From Bacteroidota bacterium (lineage in GTDB: Bacteria; Bacteroidota; Bacteroidia; Bacteroidales; Tannerellaceae): a stretch of DNA of 64,000 bases. Positions 1 to 8,817 of this stretch are shown in pieces. Where the stretch lies: positions 141,712-205,711 of the forward strand of contig JAEYVY010000011.1 of NCBI GenBank assembly GCA_023429375.1, in the 5' to 3' direction. The notes under the pieces were generated by a model. That model made no database searches, was not told the origin of the DNA, and saw only the letters and a program-made list of their open reading frames with translations. The stretch's first letter is position 1. Every line of letters begins with the position of its first letter. A program made the position numbers and the translations under genes.

Positions 1-254
1 CCTGCACACGCATAAAGAAGGGAAAGGGTGTTTGCGGAACGGCCTGGGAAAGAAAAGAGACCATTCTGGTACCCGATGTGGATCAGTTTCCCGGCCATAT
101 TGCATGCAGCAGCGATTCGAAATCGGAGGTTGTAATTCCCGTTATACGGAACAACGAAGTAATTGCTGTATTGGATATAGATAGTGATAAACTAAACGAC
201 TTCAACGAAGAAGATTCGTTCTATTTGGAACAGCTTGTCGAACTGGTGGGATAA
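1..254 (+). CDS. Free methionine-(R)-sulfoxide reductase (GAF domain), 3' part only
   Basis: The gene enters from the left edge; reading codons from position 3 gives an open frame of 83 residues to a TAA at 252-254. The residues include KGKGVCGTAW, VPDVDQFPGHIAC and SEVVIPVIRNNEVIAVLDIDS, the signature of the fRMsr (YebR/YtsP) GAF family, which reduces free Met-R-sulfoxide in the cytoplasm. Three cysteines lie where the family has its catalytic and resolving ones: the first visible residue, the one in GVCG and the one in HIAC. About the first half of the protein is outside the window. It converges on the next gene with only three bases between the two stop codons, so there is no room for a dedicated terminator. 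Confidence 0.85.
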   Translation, partial: CTRIKKGKGVCGTAWERKETILVPDVDQFPGHIACSSDSKSEVVIPVIRNNEVIAVLDIDSDKLNDFNEEDSFYLEQLVELVG

Positions 255-257
255 GGG

Positions 258-872
258 TCATTCCTCATCCTCACCTTTGAGCACAGCGGTCTCTACTTTG
301 GCTAATCTTGCTTTCAACCGCTCTGCACAACCTTTACGTATACGGAGGGTCATCTCACAATCCATCTCGAATGTTTGAGAGATAATTTCCGGACCTTCCT
401 CTTTTACGATGCGCATGATACTGTTCAAAAACGGATATTCGAAACAAACAGTAATATCTTCATCAACTGTACGTACTTCTATTTCAGCAGCAGCTATTGC
501 TTCTGCCGCAGCTGTTCGATAGGCTACAATCAAACCACTTGTGCCTAATTCAATGCCCCCGAAATAACGAACTACGATAATCAGGATATCTGTCAGCTGA
601 TTCGAATTGATCTGTCCGAGTATGGGTTTCCCTGCAGTGGATGAAGGCTCGCCATCATCATTAGCACGGAATTCTTGTCGTGCATGTCCAAGCATATAGG
701 CCCAACAGACGTGTCGGGCATCAAAATACTGCTTACGGTATTTGTCTAACTCCCTTTTAACATCCTCTACCGAACGTACAGGAATAGCATAAGAAATGAA
801 ACGACTTCTTTTTTCGCTATAATAGCCCTCTGAGACTTGCTTGATGGTTCTATAACTATCTTCTTCCGCCAT
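258..872 (-). CDS. YigZ/IMPACT (UPF0029) family protein
   Basis: A 204-residue protein with the conserved core of the IMPACT/YigZ family: ARHVCWAYMLG, DDGEPSSTAGKPIL and VVRYFGGIELGTSGLI lie in the N-terminal two thirds, followed by a smaller EF-G-like C-terminal domain. The eukaryotic relatives bind Gcn1 and affect translation control; the role of the bacterial members is not settled, although a nucleic-acid or ribosome-linked role is usually assumed. I start at the ATG at 872 (MAEEDSY) because the frame extends upstream only to a TTG at 878. It lies 42 bases downstream of the uvrA stop on the same strand and may be co-transcribed with it. Confidence 0.88.
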   Translation of the reverse strand: MAEEDSYRTIKQVSEGYYSEKRSRFISYAIPVRSVEDVKRELDKYRKQYFDARHVCWAYMLGHARQEFRANDDGEPSSTAGKPILGQINSNQLTDILIIVVRYFGGIELGTSGLIVAYRTAAAEAIAAAEIEVRTVDEDITVCFEYPFLNSIMRIVKEEGPEIISQTFEMDCEMTLRIRKGCAERLKARLAKVETAVLKGEDEE

Positions 873-914
873 TACCAATTTCCTCTGTTTTCTTTAGTAT
901 TTATCTATTATTGT

Positions 915-3758
915 TTAACCTTGCTTTAACTCTTCTCTAAGAAATGGTATTGTAAAGCTTTTTGCATTCGAAGCAACCATTTCTTCCGGAGTTCCCACAA
1001 AGAGAATTTCACCTCCTTTTCGTCCGCCTTCGGGACCTATATCAATCAGGTAATCTGCACTCTTTATCACATCCAGGTTATGCTCGATCACAATAATCGT
1101 ATTCCCTTTATCTACCAGTCTATTCAATACGCCAAGCAATACGCGTATATCTTCGAAATGTAATCCGGTAGTAGGTTCATCAAGCACATATAGAGTCTGT
1201 CCGGTGTCGCGCTTAGCTAATTCCGTAGCCAATTTAACGCGCTGGTTTTCTCCTCCCGATAAGGTCGTTGATGGTTGACCTAGCTTTATATAACCTAAAC
1301 CAACATCTTGCAACACCTTAACTTTAGACAAAACGGAGGGTATGTTTTCGAAAAATTCTACGGCCATATTGATAGTCATATCTAATATATCAGCAATAGA
1401 TTTCCCTCGGAAACGCACTTCCAGTGTTTCCCTATTGTAACGCTTACCCAAGCAATCCTCGCAAGGGACAAGCACATCGGGCAAGAAATTCATCTCAATC
1501 GTCTTGTATCCATTCCCCTTGCAGGTTTCACATCGTCCACCGGCAACATTAAACGAAAAACGTCCGGGTTTGTAGCCACGCATTTTTGATTCGGGCAGTT
1601 CAACGAACAGGTTGCGAATATCTGAAAAGACGCCGGTATAGGTTGCCGGATTACTTCGTGGTGAACGGCCTATAGGCGATTGATCCACATTGACAATCTT
1701 ATCAATATGCTCTAGTCCCTCTATGGCCTCATAAGGCAAGGGTTCCGTCAACGAACGATAGAACTTCTGACTAATGATAGGTTGCAGGGTATGATTGATT
1801 AATGTAGACTTGCCACTTCCGGAGACACCTGTTACACAGATAAAAGTACCCAAAGGAAAAGAGACGGTCACATTCTTCAAATTATTACCTGAAGCTCCGA
1901 TCAATTTGATGAACGATCCGTTACCCTTTCGCCTTTCGGCAGGCACTTCAATCTTCATCTTTCCATTGAGGTAGGCAGAAGTCAGGGTGTCTGATTTAAG
2001 CATTTCTTCAGGAGTACCCGCAAAGACAACTTCGCCACCTAGTCGGCCGGCCTTAGGACCAAGATCCACAATATAATCAGCATTAAGCATCATATCTTTA
2101 TCATGCTCTACTACCACCACAGAGTTGCCCGTATCTCTTAGCTCTTTCAGCGAATTGATTAGTCGCACATTATCGCGCTGATGCAAACCAATACTTGGTT
2201 CATCCAAGATATACAGCACGTTCACCAATTGACTGCCTATTTGTGTAGCCAAACGTATACGTTGGCTTTCTCCCCCTGACAATGAAGCAGAAGCACGGTT
2301 CAGCGCCAGATAATCCAAGCCAACATCCAACAAGAATTTCAGTCTCGAGCGTATTTCTTTTAGTATCTCTGTAGCAATCAGCCTTTGCTTTTCATTAATA
2401 CGATCTTCCAGTCCATCCAACCATTCACTCAGTTCGGAAACATCAATCTTTGATATATCTGCGATATTCTTACCGTCTATCAGATAATGCAGGGCTTCTT
2501 TATTTAACCTGTCGCCATTGCATTCGGGGCAGGTCGTTTCTTTTATAAACTGTCCCGCCCATTTCTGAGCAGAGGCTGATGCCTCGCTATCTTGCTGCAT
2601 CAGGATATATTTGGCAACCCCTTCATAGGTCATGAAATAATTCGAATTGCCAAGAGACTCATTCTTAATTTGCAGACGCTCGTCGGTTCCGTTCATTATT
2701 TCATCAATAGCCTCTTCAGGAATATCTTTGATAGGCGTCTTAACAGTCACGCCATGTTTTTCACAGATTGCGTCTATCTGCCAGAAGATCAATGAGTTTT
2801 TATACTTACCAAGCGCCACAATACCTCCATTATATATACTAAGGGAGGGATCCGGCACAATCTTCTCCATATCCAGCAGATTGACGAGCCCAAGTCCTTT
2901 ACATTTCGGACAAGCTCCATGCGGCGAATTAAAGGAGAAATTATGCGGAGCCGGTTCGCTATAGGATAGTCCGGTTACGGGACACATCAGACGCTTACTG
3001 TAATGTCTTACCTCATTCGTATCGGCATCGAGCAGCAGCACCAGCCCGTCACCTTGTTTCATGGCTATGCGCAGGCTTTCTTTCAATCGTCTTTCGTCGG
3101 AAGCCGATACAACCATTTTGTCGATTACCACCTCTACGCTGTGCATCTTATAACGGTCCAGTCGCATGCCGTGAATAATCTCACGCAGTTCGCCATCGAC
3201 CCGTACATTCAAGAATCCCTTTTTACGTATTTGTTCGAACAGCTCTTTATAATGCCCTTTACGGTTCCTTACCAGCGGAGCAAGGATATAAGTTTTCTTC
3301 CCTCTGTATTTCTCAAGAATCAAGGAAAGGATTTGTTCTTCGGTATATTTCACCATCTTTTCGCCGCTCAAGTAAGAGTAGGCCTCTCCTGCCCTAGCGT
3401 ATAAAAGACGCAGAAAGTCGTAAATTTCAGTTGTTGTACCCACAGTAGAACGTGGGTTACGGTTAGTCGTTTTCTGTTCAATAGAGATAACAGGACTCAG
3501 ACCGGTTATCTTATCTACATCCGGCCGTTCGATATTCCCCAAAAAATTGCGGGCATAGGCCGAGAAAGTCTCTATATAGCGACGTTGTCCTTCAGCAAAT
3601 ATCGTATCAAATGCCAAGGATGACTTTCCACTACCACTCATTCCCGTAATAACGGACAACTTGTTGCGTGGTATCTCGACGTCTATATTCTTTAAATTAT
3701 GAACCCGGGCTCCCAGTACGGAAATCAGCCCTTCTTCTAAAGCTGTATTATCATTCAT
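915..3758 (-). CDS. uvrA: Excinuclease ABC subunit A, zinc-poor form
   Basis: A 947-residue UvrA, the ATP-dependent damage-recognition subunit of nucleotide excision repair that loads UvrB. Two ABC modules are complete: Walker A GMSGSGKSS (about 39-47) and GVSGSGKST in the second half, signatures LSGGESQR and LSGGENQR, Walker B LYILDEPSIGLH and LYVLDEPTTGLH. The C-terminal zinc module is intact (GGRCETC and VPCEDC). The first one is not: the usual CPxC before FSFNSPHGACPKC reads CPVTG, so one of four cysteines is Thr, and the extra CPxCG motif usually found after LLYARAG is YSYLSGEKM. I chose ATG 3758 (MNDNTALEE) over the in-frame TTG at 3767. It starts 14 bases after the stop of the transglycosylase gene, suggesting one transcript. 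Confidence 0.95.
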   Translation of the reverse strand: MNDNTALEEGLISVLGARVHNLKNIDVEIPRNKLSVITGMSGSGKSSLAFDTIFAEGQRRYIETFSAYARNFLGNIERPDVDKITGLSPVISIEQKTTNRNPRSTVGTTTEIYDFLRLLYARAGEAYSYLSGEKMVKYTEEQILSLILEKYRGKKTYILAPLVRNRKGHYKELFEQIRKKGFLNVRVDGELREIIHGMRLDRYKMHSVEVVIDKMVVSASDERRLKESLRIAMKQGDGLVLLLDADTNEVRHYSKRLMCPVTGLSYSEPAPHNFSFNSPHGACPKCKGLGLVNLLDMEKIVPDPSLSIYNGGIVALGKYKNSLIFWQIDAICEKHGVTVKTPIKDIPEEAIDEIMNGTDERLQIKNESLGNSNYFMTYEGVAKYILMQQDSEASASAQKWAGQFIKETTCPECNGDRLNKEALHYLIDGKNIADISKIDVSELSEWLDGLEDRINEKQRLIATEILKEIRSRLKFLLDVGLDYLALNRASASLSGGESQRIRLATQIGSQLVNVLYILDEPSIGLHQRDNVRLINSLKELRDTGNSVVVVEHDKDMMLNADYIVDLGPKAGRLGGEVVFAGTPEEMLKSDTLTSAYLNGKMKIEVPAERRKGNGSFIKLIGASGNNLKNVTVSFPLGTFICVTGVSGSGKSTLINHTLQPIISQKFYRSLTEPLPYEAIEGLEHIDKIVNVDQSPIGRSPRSNPATYTGVFSDIRNLFVELPESKMRGYKPGRFSFNVAGGRCETCKGNGYKTIEMNFLPDVLVPCEDCLGKRYNRETLEVRFRGKSIADILDMTINMAVEFFENIPSVLSKVKVLQDVGLGYIKLGQPSTTLSGGENQRVKLATELAKRDTGQTLYVLDEPTTGLHFEDIRVLLGVLNRLVDKGNTIIVIEHNLDVIKSADYLIDIGPEGGRKGGEILFVGTPEEMVASNAKSFTIPFLREELKQG

Positions 3759-3772
3759 TGTAATCAATCATC

Positions 3773-4762
3773 CTATTTTACTACCCAGCGAGGATCATGC
3801 ACAACCGTATTCGGTCCTTTATAAAACATGTCTTCTTTCTCAGGGATATCGATAAAATATGTTTTGCCTCCTGTTGCTAACTTTCGGTCTCTCAGCCACA
3901 GATTGAAACGCTTCAGGTCGGCATGGGTAATACCTTGTTCTTGAGCAAAAGCCGACAGGTCTTGAATATCGGCTGTAACCTTTACTTGTTTTACGCGGAT
4001 AGGCTTATATAAATCTTCTGCCTTTAAAACGAATCCATATTTAGATGGGTTTTCGAAGATCAGTTTGATGGCCATAATCCGATAAATATAGCGCGAGGTC
4101 TCTTCCACCAGCCAAAGGTCGAATGAACTCTCTGAATTCTGTTTTTGCAATTCGCCGGATATACGTGCCATCCCTGCATTATACGAAGACGCCACATCGG
4201 CCCAATTGCCATATTTATCATACGCTTTCTTCAGATAACGACACGCCGCTTCTGTTGATTTCTTGACATGTCTTCTTTCGTCGACCGTTGGTAAGATAAC
4301 CAGCCCTTCGTCTTTGGCCGTTCCTTCCATCAATTGCCACATTCCGACTGCACGTGCCGGAGAAGTTGCCTGCGGATCCAAATGACTTTCTATAACCGCC
4401 AGATACTTAAAATCGTCCGGAATGCCATTAGCCTTCAGAATAGGTTCGATAATCGGAAAGTAGCGGTTGGCCCGCTTTATCAACAGCATAGTCGTAGAAT
4501 GGAAATAAGTAAAGCTCGACAATTCCCGGTCAAGCCCTTCACGCATATTGTACCGCGTCAAGTCGATTTCATTTCCGCAGAAAAAGGCCGAAGCCGGTAT
4601 CTCCGGATTGAGCGTTACCGCCTGCTTTACTCCCTCTTGATTCGCTTGCTGAACTTCTTTACCTATATTGGAAGGATCGTTCGACCCCAAAGAAATACAG
4701 GCAGAGAGACAAATAAATGTTCCTGCCAGATAGCTGATTCTTTCTTTATTCAATAATTTCAT
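3773..4762 (-). CDS. MltD-like lytic transglycosylase lipoprotein
   Basis: A 329-residue exported protein with an SLT (lysozyme-like) domain at about 90-235. The catalytic Glu is E125 in AVIESHLDPQATSPARAVG, followed by the family motif GMWQLMEGTA; the YNAG and SRYIYRI segments are also typical. Enzymes of this family cleave the MurNAc-GlcNAc bond of peptidoglycan with formation of anhydro-MurNAc. The N-terminus (hydrophobic segment ending LSAC, Cys22) fits a lipoprotein signal. The C-terminal 90 residues resemble a single LysM-like region (ITHADLKRFNLWLRDRKL then TYFIDIPEK) that could bind glycan, though it is diverged. Its start lies inside the previous gene (17-base overlap), so the two are translationally close. 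Confidence 0.85.
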   Translation of the reverse strand: MKLLNKERISYLAGTFICLSACISLGSNDPSNIGKEVQQANQEGVKQAVTLNPEIPASAFFCGNEIDLTRYNMREGLDRELSSFTYFHSTTMLLIKRANRYFPIIEPILKANGIPDDFKYLAVIESHLDPQATSPARAVGMWQLMEGTAKDEGLVILPTVDERRHVKKSTEAACRYLKKAYDKYGNWADVASSYNAGMARISGELQKQNSESSFDLWLVEETSRYIYRIMAIKLIFENPSKYGFVLKAEDLYKPIRVKQVKVTADIQDLSAFAQEQGITHADLKRFNLWLRDRKLATGGKTYFIDIPEKEDMFYKGPNTVVHDPRWVVK

Positions 4763-6077
4763 TTCTTCCTGTTTTTGAACGGAGTATACTTATACTCCCC
4801 TTCAATTTATGAGTTCTTCCGTCCGAGCCTGTTGCTTCCAGCACATAAAAATAAACACCGGGTGCTACATATTTTCCATTCTTCTTTCCGTCCCATCCCA
4901 AATCTGGATTGGTCCAGTAAAAGATTTCATTCCCCCAACGGTTAAATATCCAACCTTTGAACGATGTAATGGACTTATACTTTATCTTAAACTCGTCGTT
5001 AATTCCAGGCGAAGCTTCGGGCGAAAACACATTAGGAGCATCCCAATAGAACTTGCTTATTTTTATTTCTATATCGCTTGAAATATACTCACATTTCCCT
5101 GTTCGATCCAAAACCTGCAGTTCAACGCCATACGTACCTTCACGCATAAATTCATGTTCGGCCTCAACACCACGATAGATAAATGGTGTTTGCAAGGAAT
5201 CGTTCTTGTTATAGATTTTCCAAGTAAAAGCATTGGCTACGGGTTCGTTGGCCCAAGCCGTGAAACGCATCATTAAGGGTGCCGAGAAAAATCCATCTTC
5301 CAACAACTTTATACCGTCACCATTATCGATATAGGTCGTATCCACAGCTACCAACAGGGCTGTAGCTGTATACGTATCCGAAACGACTTGCTGCTCGACA
5401 TTAAAGTGACGAGCAAACAAATCACCCTTCAGTGTAAAATCCGTATCCGCAAAGGGTGAGGCAATGAATAGTCCAAACGGCTTACCCGTAATCGTATCTG
5501 TCTGTTGCTTATGGACAACAGAGATAGCCTGTTCGCTACGATTGATTTCTTGCGTATTATAGATCAACTCAAAAGAGCGGGTCAGTTCGGATCTGGATCC
5601 TCGTGGCGTATAGTAATACATTGGTTCCACTACTCCCTCTCCATTCAATCTGAGCTGTGCACAATCGCCCTCTATCGCCTCAACACGAAGGGTATTCAGT
5701 TCAGCCTTATACTTGCTATAATCAATAATCCAAACATATTTGGTGATACCTGTTGACTCTTTCACAAAATAGCCGTACCCTTCCTCCGGATTCCGGATAA
5801 TAGAAGTCGTCCCTTGTTGCACGGCACTGACAGGTTCGGCCTCCAGCGCTTTTGTTTTATAACGAAACCACTGATGAGAAGTAGATGACGAAGTGTAGCT
5901 AACTTCTACACCTTCAGTACTGTACACCAGAAAAATATCGATATCATTTTGCGGTTCGGCCTTGGCCAACAGAGGAGTTACCGTTCCCCCTTTTACCGTA
6001 TATTGGGCATATACATTACAAGAAACCAGCAGTAAAGCGATTAAAAATCCTAATCCTATTAATCTTTTTTTAAACAT
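4746..6077 (-). CDS. Secreted protein with type B T9SS C-terminal sorting domain
   Basis: A 443-residue exported protein. The last 95 residues (PNVFSPEASPGINDEFKI, FKGWIFNRWGNEIFYW, GWDGKKNGKYVAPGVYFYVLEA) match the gliding-motility-associated C-terminal domain (TIGR04131-like), which targets proteins to the type IX secretion system of Bacteroidota. A PKD-like strand-rich part (about 265-350) precedes it; the N-terminal 250 residues are not recognised. The signal peptide is ambiguous: a lipobox-like LVSC is followed closely by a signal peptidase I site (VYAQ). T9SS substrates normally use signal peptidase I, so I favour that. No T9SS machinery gene lies in the window. The gene is first of a leftward unit continuing into the transglycosylase and uvrA. 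Confidence 0.8.
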   Translation of the reverse strand: MFKKRLIGLGFLIALLLVSCNVYAQYTVKGGTVTPLLAKAEPQNDIDIFLVYSTEGVEVSYTSSSTSHQWFRYKTKALEAEPVSAVQQGTTSIIRNPEEGYGYFVKESTGITKYVWIIDYSKYKAELNTLRVEAIEGDCAQLRLNGEGVVEPMYYYTPRGSRSELTRSFELIYNTQEINRSEQAISVVHKQQTDTITGKPFGLFIASPFADTDFTLKGDLFARHFNVEQQVVSDTYTATALLVAVDTTYIDNGDGIKLLEDGFFSAPLMMRFTAWANEPVANAFTWKIYNKNDSLQTPFIYRGVEAEHEFMREGTYGVELQVLDRTGKCEYISSDIEIKISKFYWDAPNVFSPEASPGINDEFKIKYKSITSFKGWIFNRWGNEIFYWTNPDLGWDGKKNGKYVAPGVYFYVLEATGSDGRTHKLKGSISILRSKTGRNEIIE

Positions 6078-6100
6078 ATCGGACTCCGGTAATTAGTTTC

Positions 6101-6137
6101 CAAAATTAGCATTTTATACGGACTTACACTATCTTTG
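6101..6137. promoter_or_regulatory. Divergent promoter pair
   Basis: Two Bacteroidales -7 elements face apart in an 82-base spacer. On the minus strand TAATTTTG (6108-6101) serves the T9SS-domain gene starting at 6077; on the plus strand TATCTTTG (6130-6137) serves the LysM gene starting at 6160. No convincing -33 TTTG was seen for either. Confidence 0.6.
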
Positions 6138-6159
6138 CCGTAAATAATCCTTTCAGCAA

Positions 6160-7959
6160 ATGAACAAGATACGTATAAATATACTCTTATTCTTCTTTAG
6201 TTTTTCGTTGATTTCCGGATATGCTCAACAGGTGAGACCGGATACTACTATTAACGCTGCCGGAGGCAATATATTTCATCATACAGTAGAACGTGGACAA
6301 ACCGTATACTCTATCGCAACCATGTATGGCGTTACGGAAAACGATATTTATAGGCTGAATCCGGGCAGCAAGGAATCAATCAAAGCCGGTGCCGTTCTTG
6401 TCATCCCACAGAAAGACGCATCCTCACGAACGGATGTAAGCACGGAAGATATCTATACTTATCATACTATTCAGCCCAAAGAAACATTGTATTCTTTGAC
6501 GGTTAAATACAATATCCCGGCAGCAGCTCTTGTCGAAGCAAACCCGGGCTTATCAGTCGAAACATTTACTATCGGCAAAATCATACGTATACCACCGACA
6601 AAAATCGACGACCTCCCACAAACCGAAGTCAAAACGGTTACGAAAGAAATCGAATATCGCGTGCAGAGTAAGGAAACGATGTACAGCATCTGCCGTAAGT
6701 TCAATGTCTCGAGTGCAGAACTCACCCGGATTAACCCGAAGTTAAAACAAGGAGTTAAAGCCGGCATGATATTGAAAATCCCGGTAAAAACAGATGAAAC
6801 GGTTGTAAGTACCGTTGTGGCCCCACAAGAAAAAGAAGTTAACGCACTGCTTTCAGCACCTAAAATGATTGATCGCGTCAATACCATTAAGGTGGTACTT
6901 ATGTTGCCTTTCATGGCGAAAGAAAGTACGCGTTCGGAGGCTTCACTTCGTTTTATCGAATATTATGAAGGGTTGCTTTTAGCGGTAGACAGTTTACGAA
7001 ATACAGGAGTATCAATCGAACTATCTGTCTTCGATACCGAATCGGGAACAAATAGAACAAAAGAGATACTCAAGACCAAAGAGCTGAAAGAAGCCAACCT
7101 GATTATCGGTGCTGTTCAGAACGATCAAATCGCTTTGGTGGCAGAATTTGCTAAAAAGCACAAAATCAAATACGTCATTCCTTTCACTTCGAGAAACGAC
7201 GATGTGTTGTCAAACGCCTATGTTTTCCAAGTGAATACGCCTCACTCCTATCTACATGACAAAGCGGCTCAGTTAGGCTGTAGATTGTTTGCCAATGCAA
7301 ACATCATCTTTGTAAACACCAATGACAAGGACAACAAAACAGACTATATCAAAACGCTCAAAGAAGAGATGAATCAACGCAACATCACTTACACCGATTG
7401 CATTTGGTCGGATGAAAACTTCAGAGCAGATATCACAGCAAAACTTGATGAGAATCGCAGCAATGTGATTATCCCTTACTCAGGTTCGTTCGACGCATTG
7501 AACAAGATTAGAACTACATTACGCAGTTTGTCGGATGAGTTTCCACAATATGGGCTAACACTTTACGGTTATCCGGAATGGCAAACTTATACGCGTGATT
7601 GTCTGGAAGACTTCTTTGCACTGAACACACATATCTACTCCTACTTCTATGCAGACAATATTTCTGCTCAAGTCAATGATTTTTACGCCAAGTATAAAAC
7701 CTGGTATTCAAAAACGTTGATCAACTCATTCCCAAAATACGGAATACTTGGATTTGATACGGGTATGTATTTCTTGACAGCATTGAATAAGTATGGAACG
7801 AATTTCGAAAACAATCTGTCTAAGATTAAATACAAAAGCTTGCAGACGAGTTTTGACTTCCATCGCGTAAATAACTGGGGCGGATTCATCAATACCCAAC
7901 TGCTCCTGGTCAACTACAGAAAAGATTTCACAATAACCCGTGAAGAAGTAGAGCTATGA
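6160..7959 (+). CDS. Three-LysM protein fused to a periplasmic-binding-protein-like domain
   Basis: A 599-residue exported protein (signal peptide ending near ISGYAQ, residue 22). Three LysM repeats follow: about 41-83 (HTVERGQTVYSIATMYGV), 100-145 (HTIQPKETLYSLTVKYNI) and 166-208 (YRVQSKETMYSICRKFNV). Residues 240-595 look like a type 1 periplasmic-binding fold of the LivK kind (VVLMLPFMAKES, FIEYYEGLLLAVDSL, LIIGAVQNDQIALVAEFA, YVIPFTSRNDDVL). LysM modules bind peptidoglycan, so the protein is probably wall-tethered and senses or scaffolds something; no transporter permease is nearby, so transport is unlikely. It overlaps the next gene by ATGA, and the pair is probably translationally coupled. 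Confidence 0.85.
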   Translation: MNKIRINILLFFFSFSLISGYAQQVRPDTTINAAGGNIFHHTVERGQTVYSIATMYGVTENDIYRLNPGSKESIKAGAVLVIPQKDASSRTDVSTEDIYTYHTIQPKETLYSLTVKYNIPAAALVEANPGLSVETFTIGKIIRIPPTKIDDLPQTEVKTVTKEIEYRVQSKETMYSICRKFNVSSAELTRINPKLKQGVKAGMILKIPVKTDETVVSTVVAPQEKEVNALLSAPKMIDRVNTIKVVLMLPFMAKESTRSEASLRFIEYYEGLLLAVDSLRNTGVSIELSVFDTESGTNRTKEILKTKELKEANLIIGAVQNDQIALVAEFAKKHKIKYVIPFTSRNDDVLSNAYVFQVNTPHSYLHDKAAQLGCRLFANANIIFVNTNDKDNKTDYIKTLKEEMNQRNITYTDCIWSDENFRADITAKLDENRSNVIIPYSGSFDALNKIRTTLRSLSDEFPQYGLTLYGYPEWQTYTRDCLEDFFALNTHIYSYFYADNISAQVNDFYAKYKTWYSKTLINSFPKYGILGFDTGMYFLTALNKYGTNFENNLSKIKYKSLQTSFDFHRVNNWGGFINTQLLLVNYRKDFTITREEVEL

Positions 7960-8627
7960 AGAAAAAGATATTTTTACTACTGAGCGGCTTATTGTCCATT
8001 GTCATAGCACAAGCACAAACCCCATATAAAAAGGAACTTTATGTAGGTCCGTCGTTTGGTGTCAATTACTCATCGGTTTCTTTTGCACCACGTGTAAGCA
8101 CTAAATTGCTAATGGGCTATTCCGGTGGACTATCAATTAGATGGAACACCGAGAACCATTTGGGCCTGCAAGCCGAAGTCAATTACAGCCAGAACGGTTG
8201 GGACGAAGATTTCAGCGACCTTGGTGAAAATGATTTTAAATATACCCGCACCATCAATTACTTAGAGGTACCCCTCTTGACACATATCTATTTCGGAGGG
8301 AAAAGAACACGTTTCTTTATCAACCTCGGCCCAAAGGTAGGCTATATGCTAAGCGAAAACACGACTGAGAGCCTGGATGGCCTTAACACGGATAAAGGTG
8401 TTTATAAGCAGCATACCATGGCGATTAGGCATAAGTTTGGTTGGGGATTATGTGGCGGACCGGGTTTTGAACTCAGAACCGGCATAGGCACATTCAGTCT
8501 GGAAGGACGCTATTATTATGCACTTGGCGATATCTTCAGCAATAGCAAAACAGACGAAGAATATTTCGCCAAATCATCCAATCAAGTTTTAAGCGTAAAA
8601 TTAAGTTATTTATTCCGCATTTTTTAA
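7956..8627 (+). CDS. PorT-like outer-membrane beta-barrel protein
   Basis: A 223-residue protein with a signal peptide (cleavage after IAQAQ, about residue 21) and the alternating strand pattern of an eight-stranded outer-membrane barrel: YVGPSFGVNYSSVSF, GLQAEVNYSQNGW, LEVPLLTHIYF, FFINLGPKVGYML, GFELRTGIGTFSLEGRYYYALGD and a C-terminal aromatic end (LSYLFRIF). It falls in the PorT/OMP_b-brl_2 type. PorT itself is needed for T9SS in Porphyromonas, but the broad family is diverse, so I do not claim that role. The start overlaps the stop of the LysM gene by four bases. Confidence 0.82.
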   Translation: MKKKIFLLLSGLLSIVIAQAQTPYKKELYVGPSFGVNYSSVSFAPRVSTKLLMGYSGGLSIRWNTENHLGLQAEVNYSQNGWDEDFSDLGENDFKYTRTINYLEVPLLTHIYFGGKRTRFFINLGPKVGYMLSENTTESLDGLNTDKGVYKQHTMAIRHKFGWGLCGGPGFELRTGIGTFSLEGRYYYALGDIFSNSKTDEEYFAKSSNQVLSVKLSYLFRIF

Positions 8628-8670
8628 GCCTTCATCCTGATCTTATTTTCGATTGATATTCAACATAAAA

Positions 8671-8707
8671 ACATCATTCCGATGATTTAAAAAAAACATC
8701 GGGATGT
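8671..8707. repeat. CATCGGGATG / oligo-A interspersed hairpin, site A
   Basis: Imperfect inverted repeat in the 3' spacer of the barrel gene: ACATC..TCCGATG on the left, an A/T run in the middle and CATCGGGATGT on the right. The same words recur at 32538-32586 and 48629-48710. It lies just upstream of the strong terminator at 8730. Confidence 0.5.
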
Positions 8708-8729
8708 ATTTTCTGAAAAAACACAAAAA

Positions 8730-8778
8730 CCAAACAAGGAATTACCTGTCTATTTTTATTAGGTAATTCCTTGTTTGG
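8730..8778. terminator. Bidirectional terminator-like hairpin
   Basis: A perfect 18-bp inverted repeat (arms 8730-8747 and 8761-8778, beginning CCAAACAAGG) with a 13-base loop sits between the convergent barrel gene and ilvE. T-rich sequence follows on the plus side and A-rich sequence precedes it, so it can serve both genes. Confidence 0.8.
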
Positions 8779-8817
8779 CTTATTTCTTTTGCTTAGCTAA
8801 CTTTCGTTCAGAAGCTA

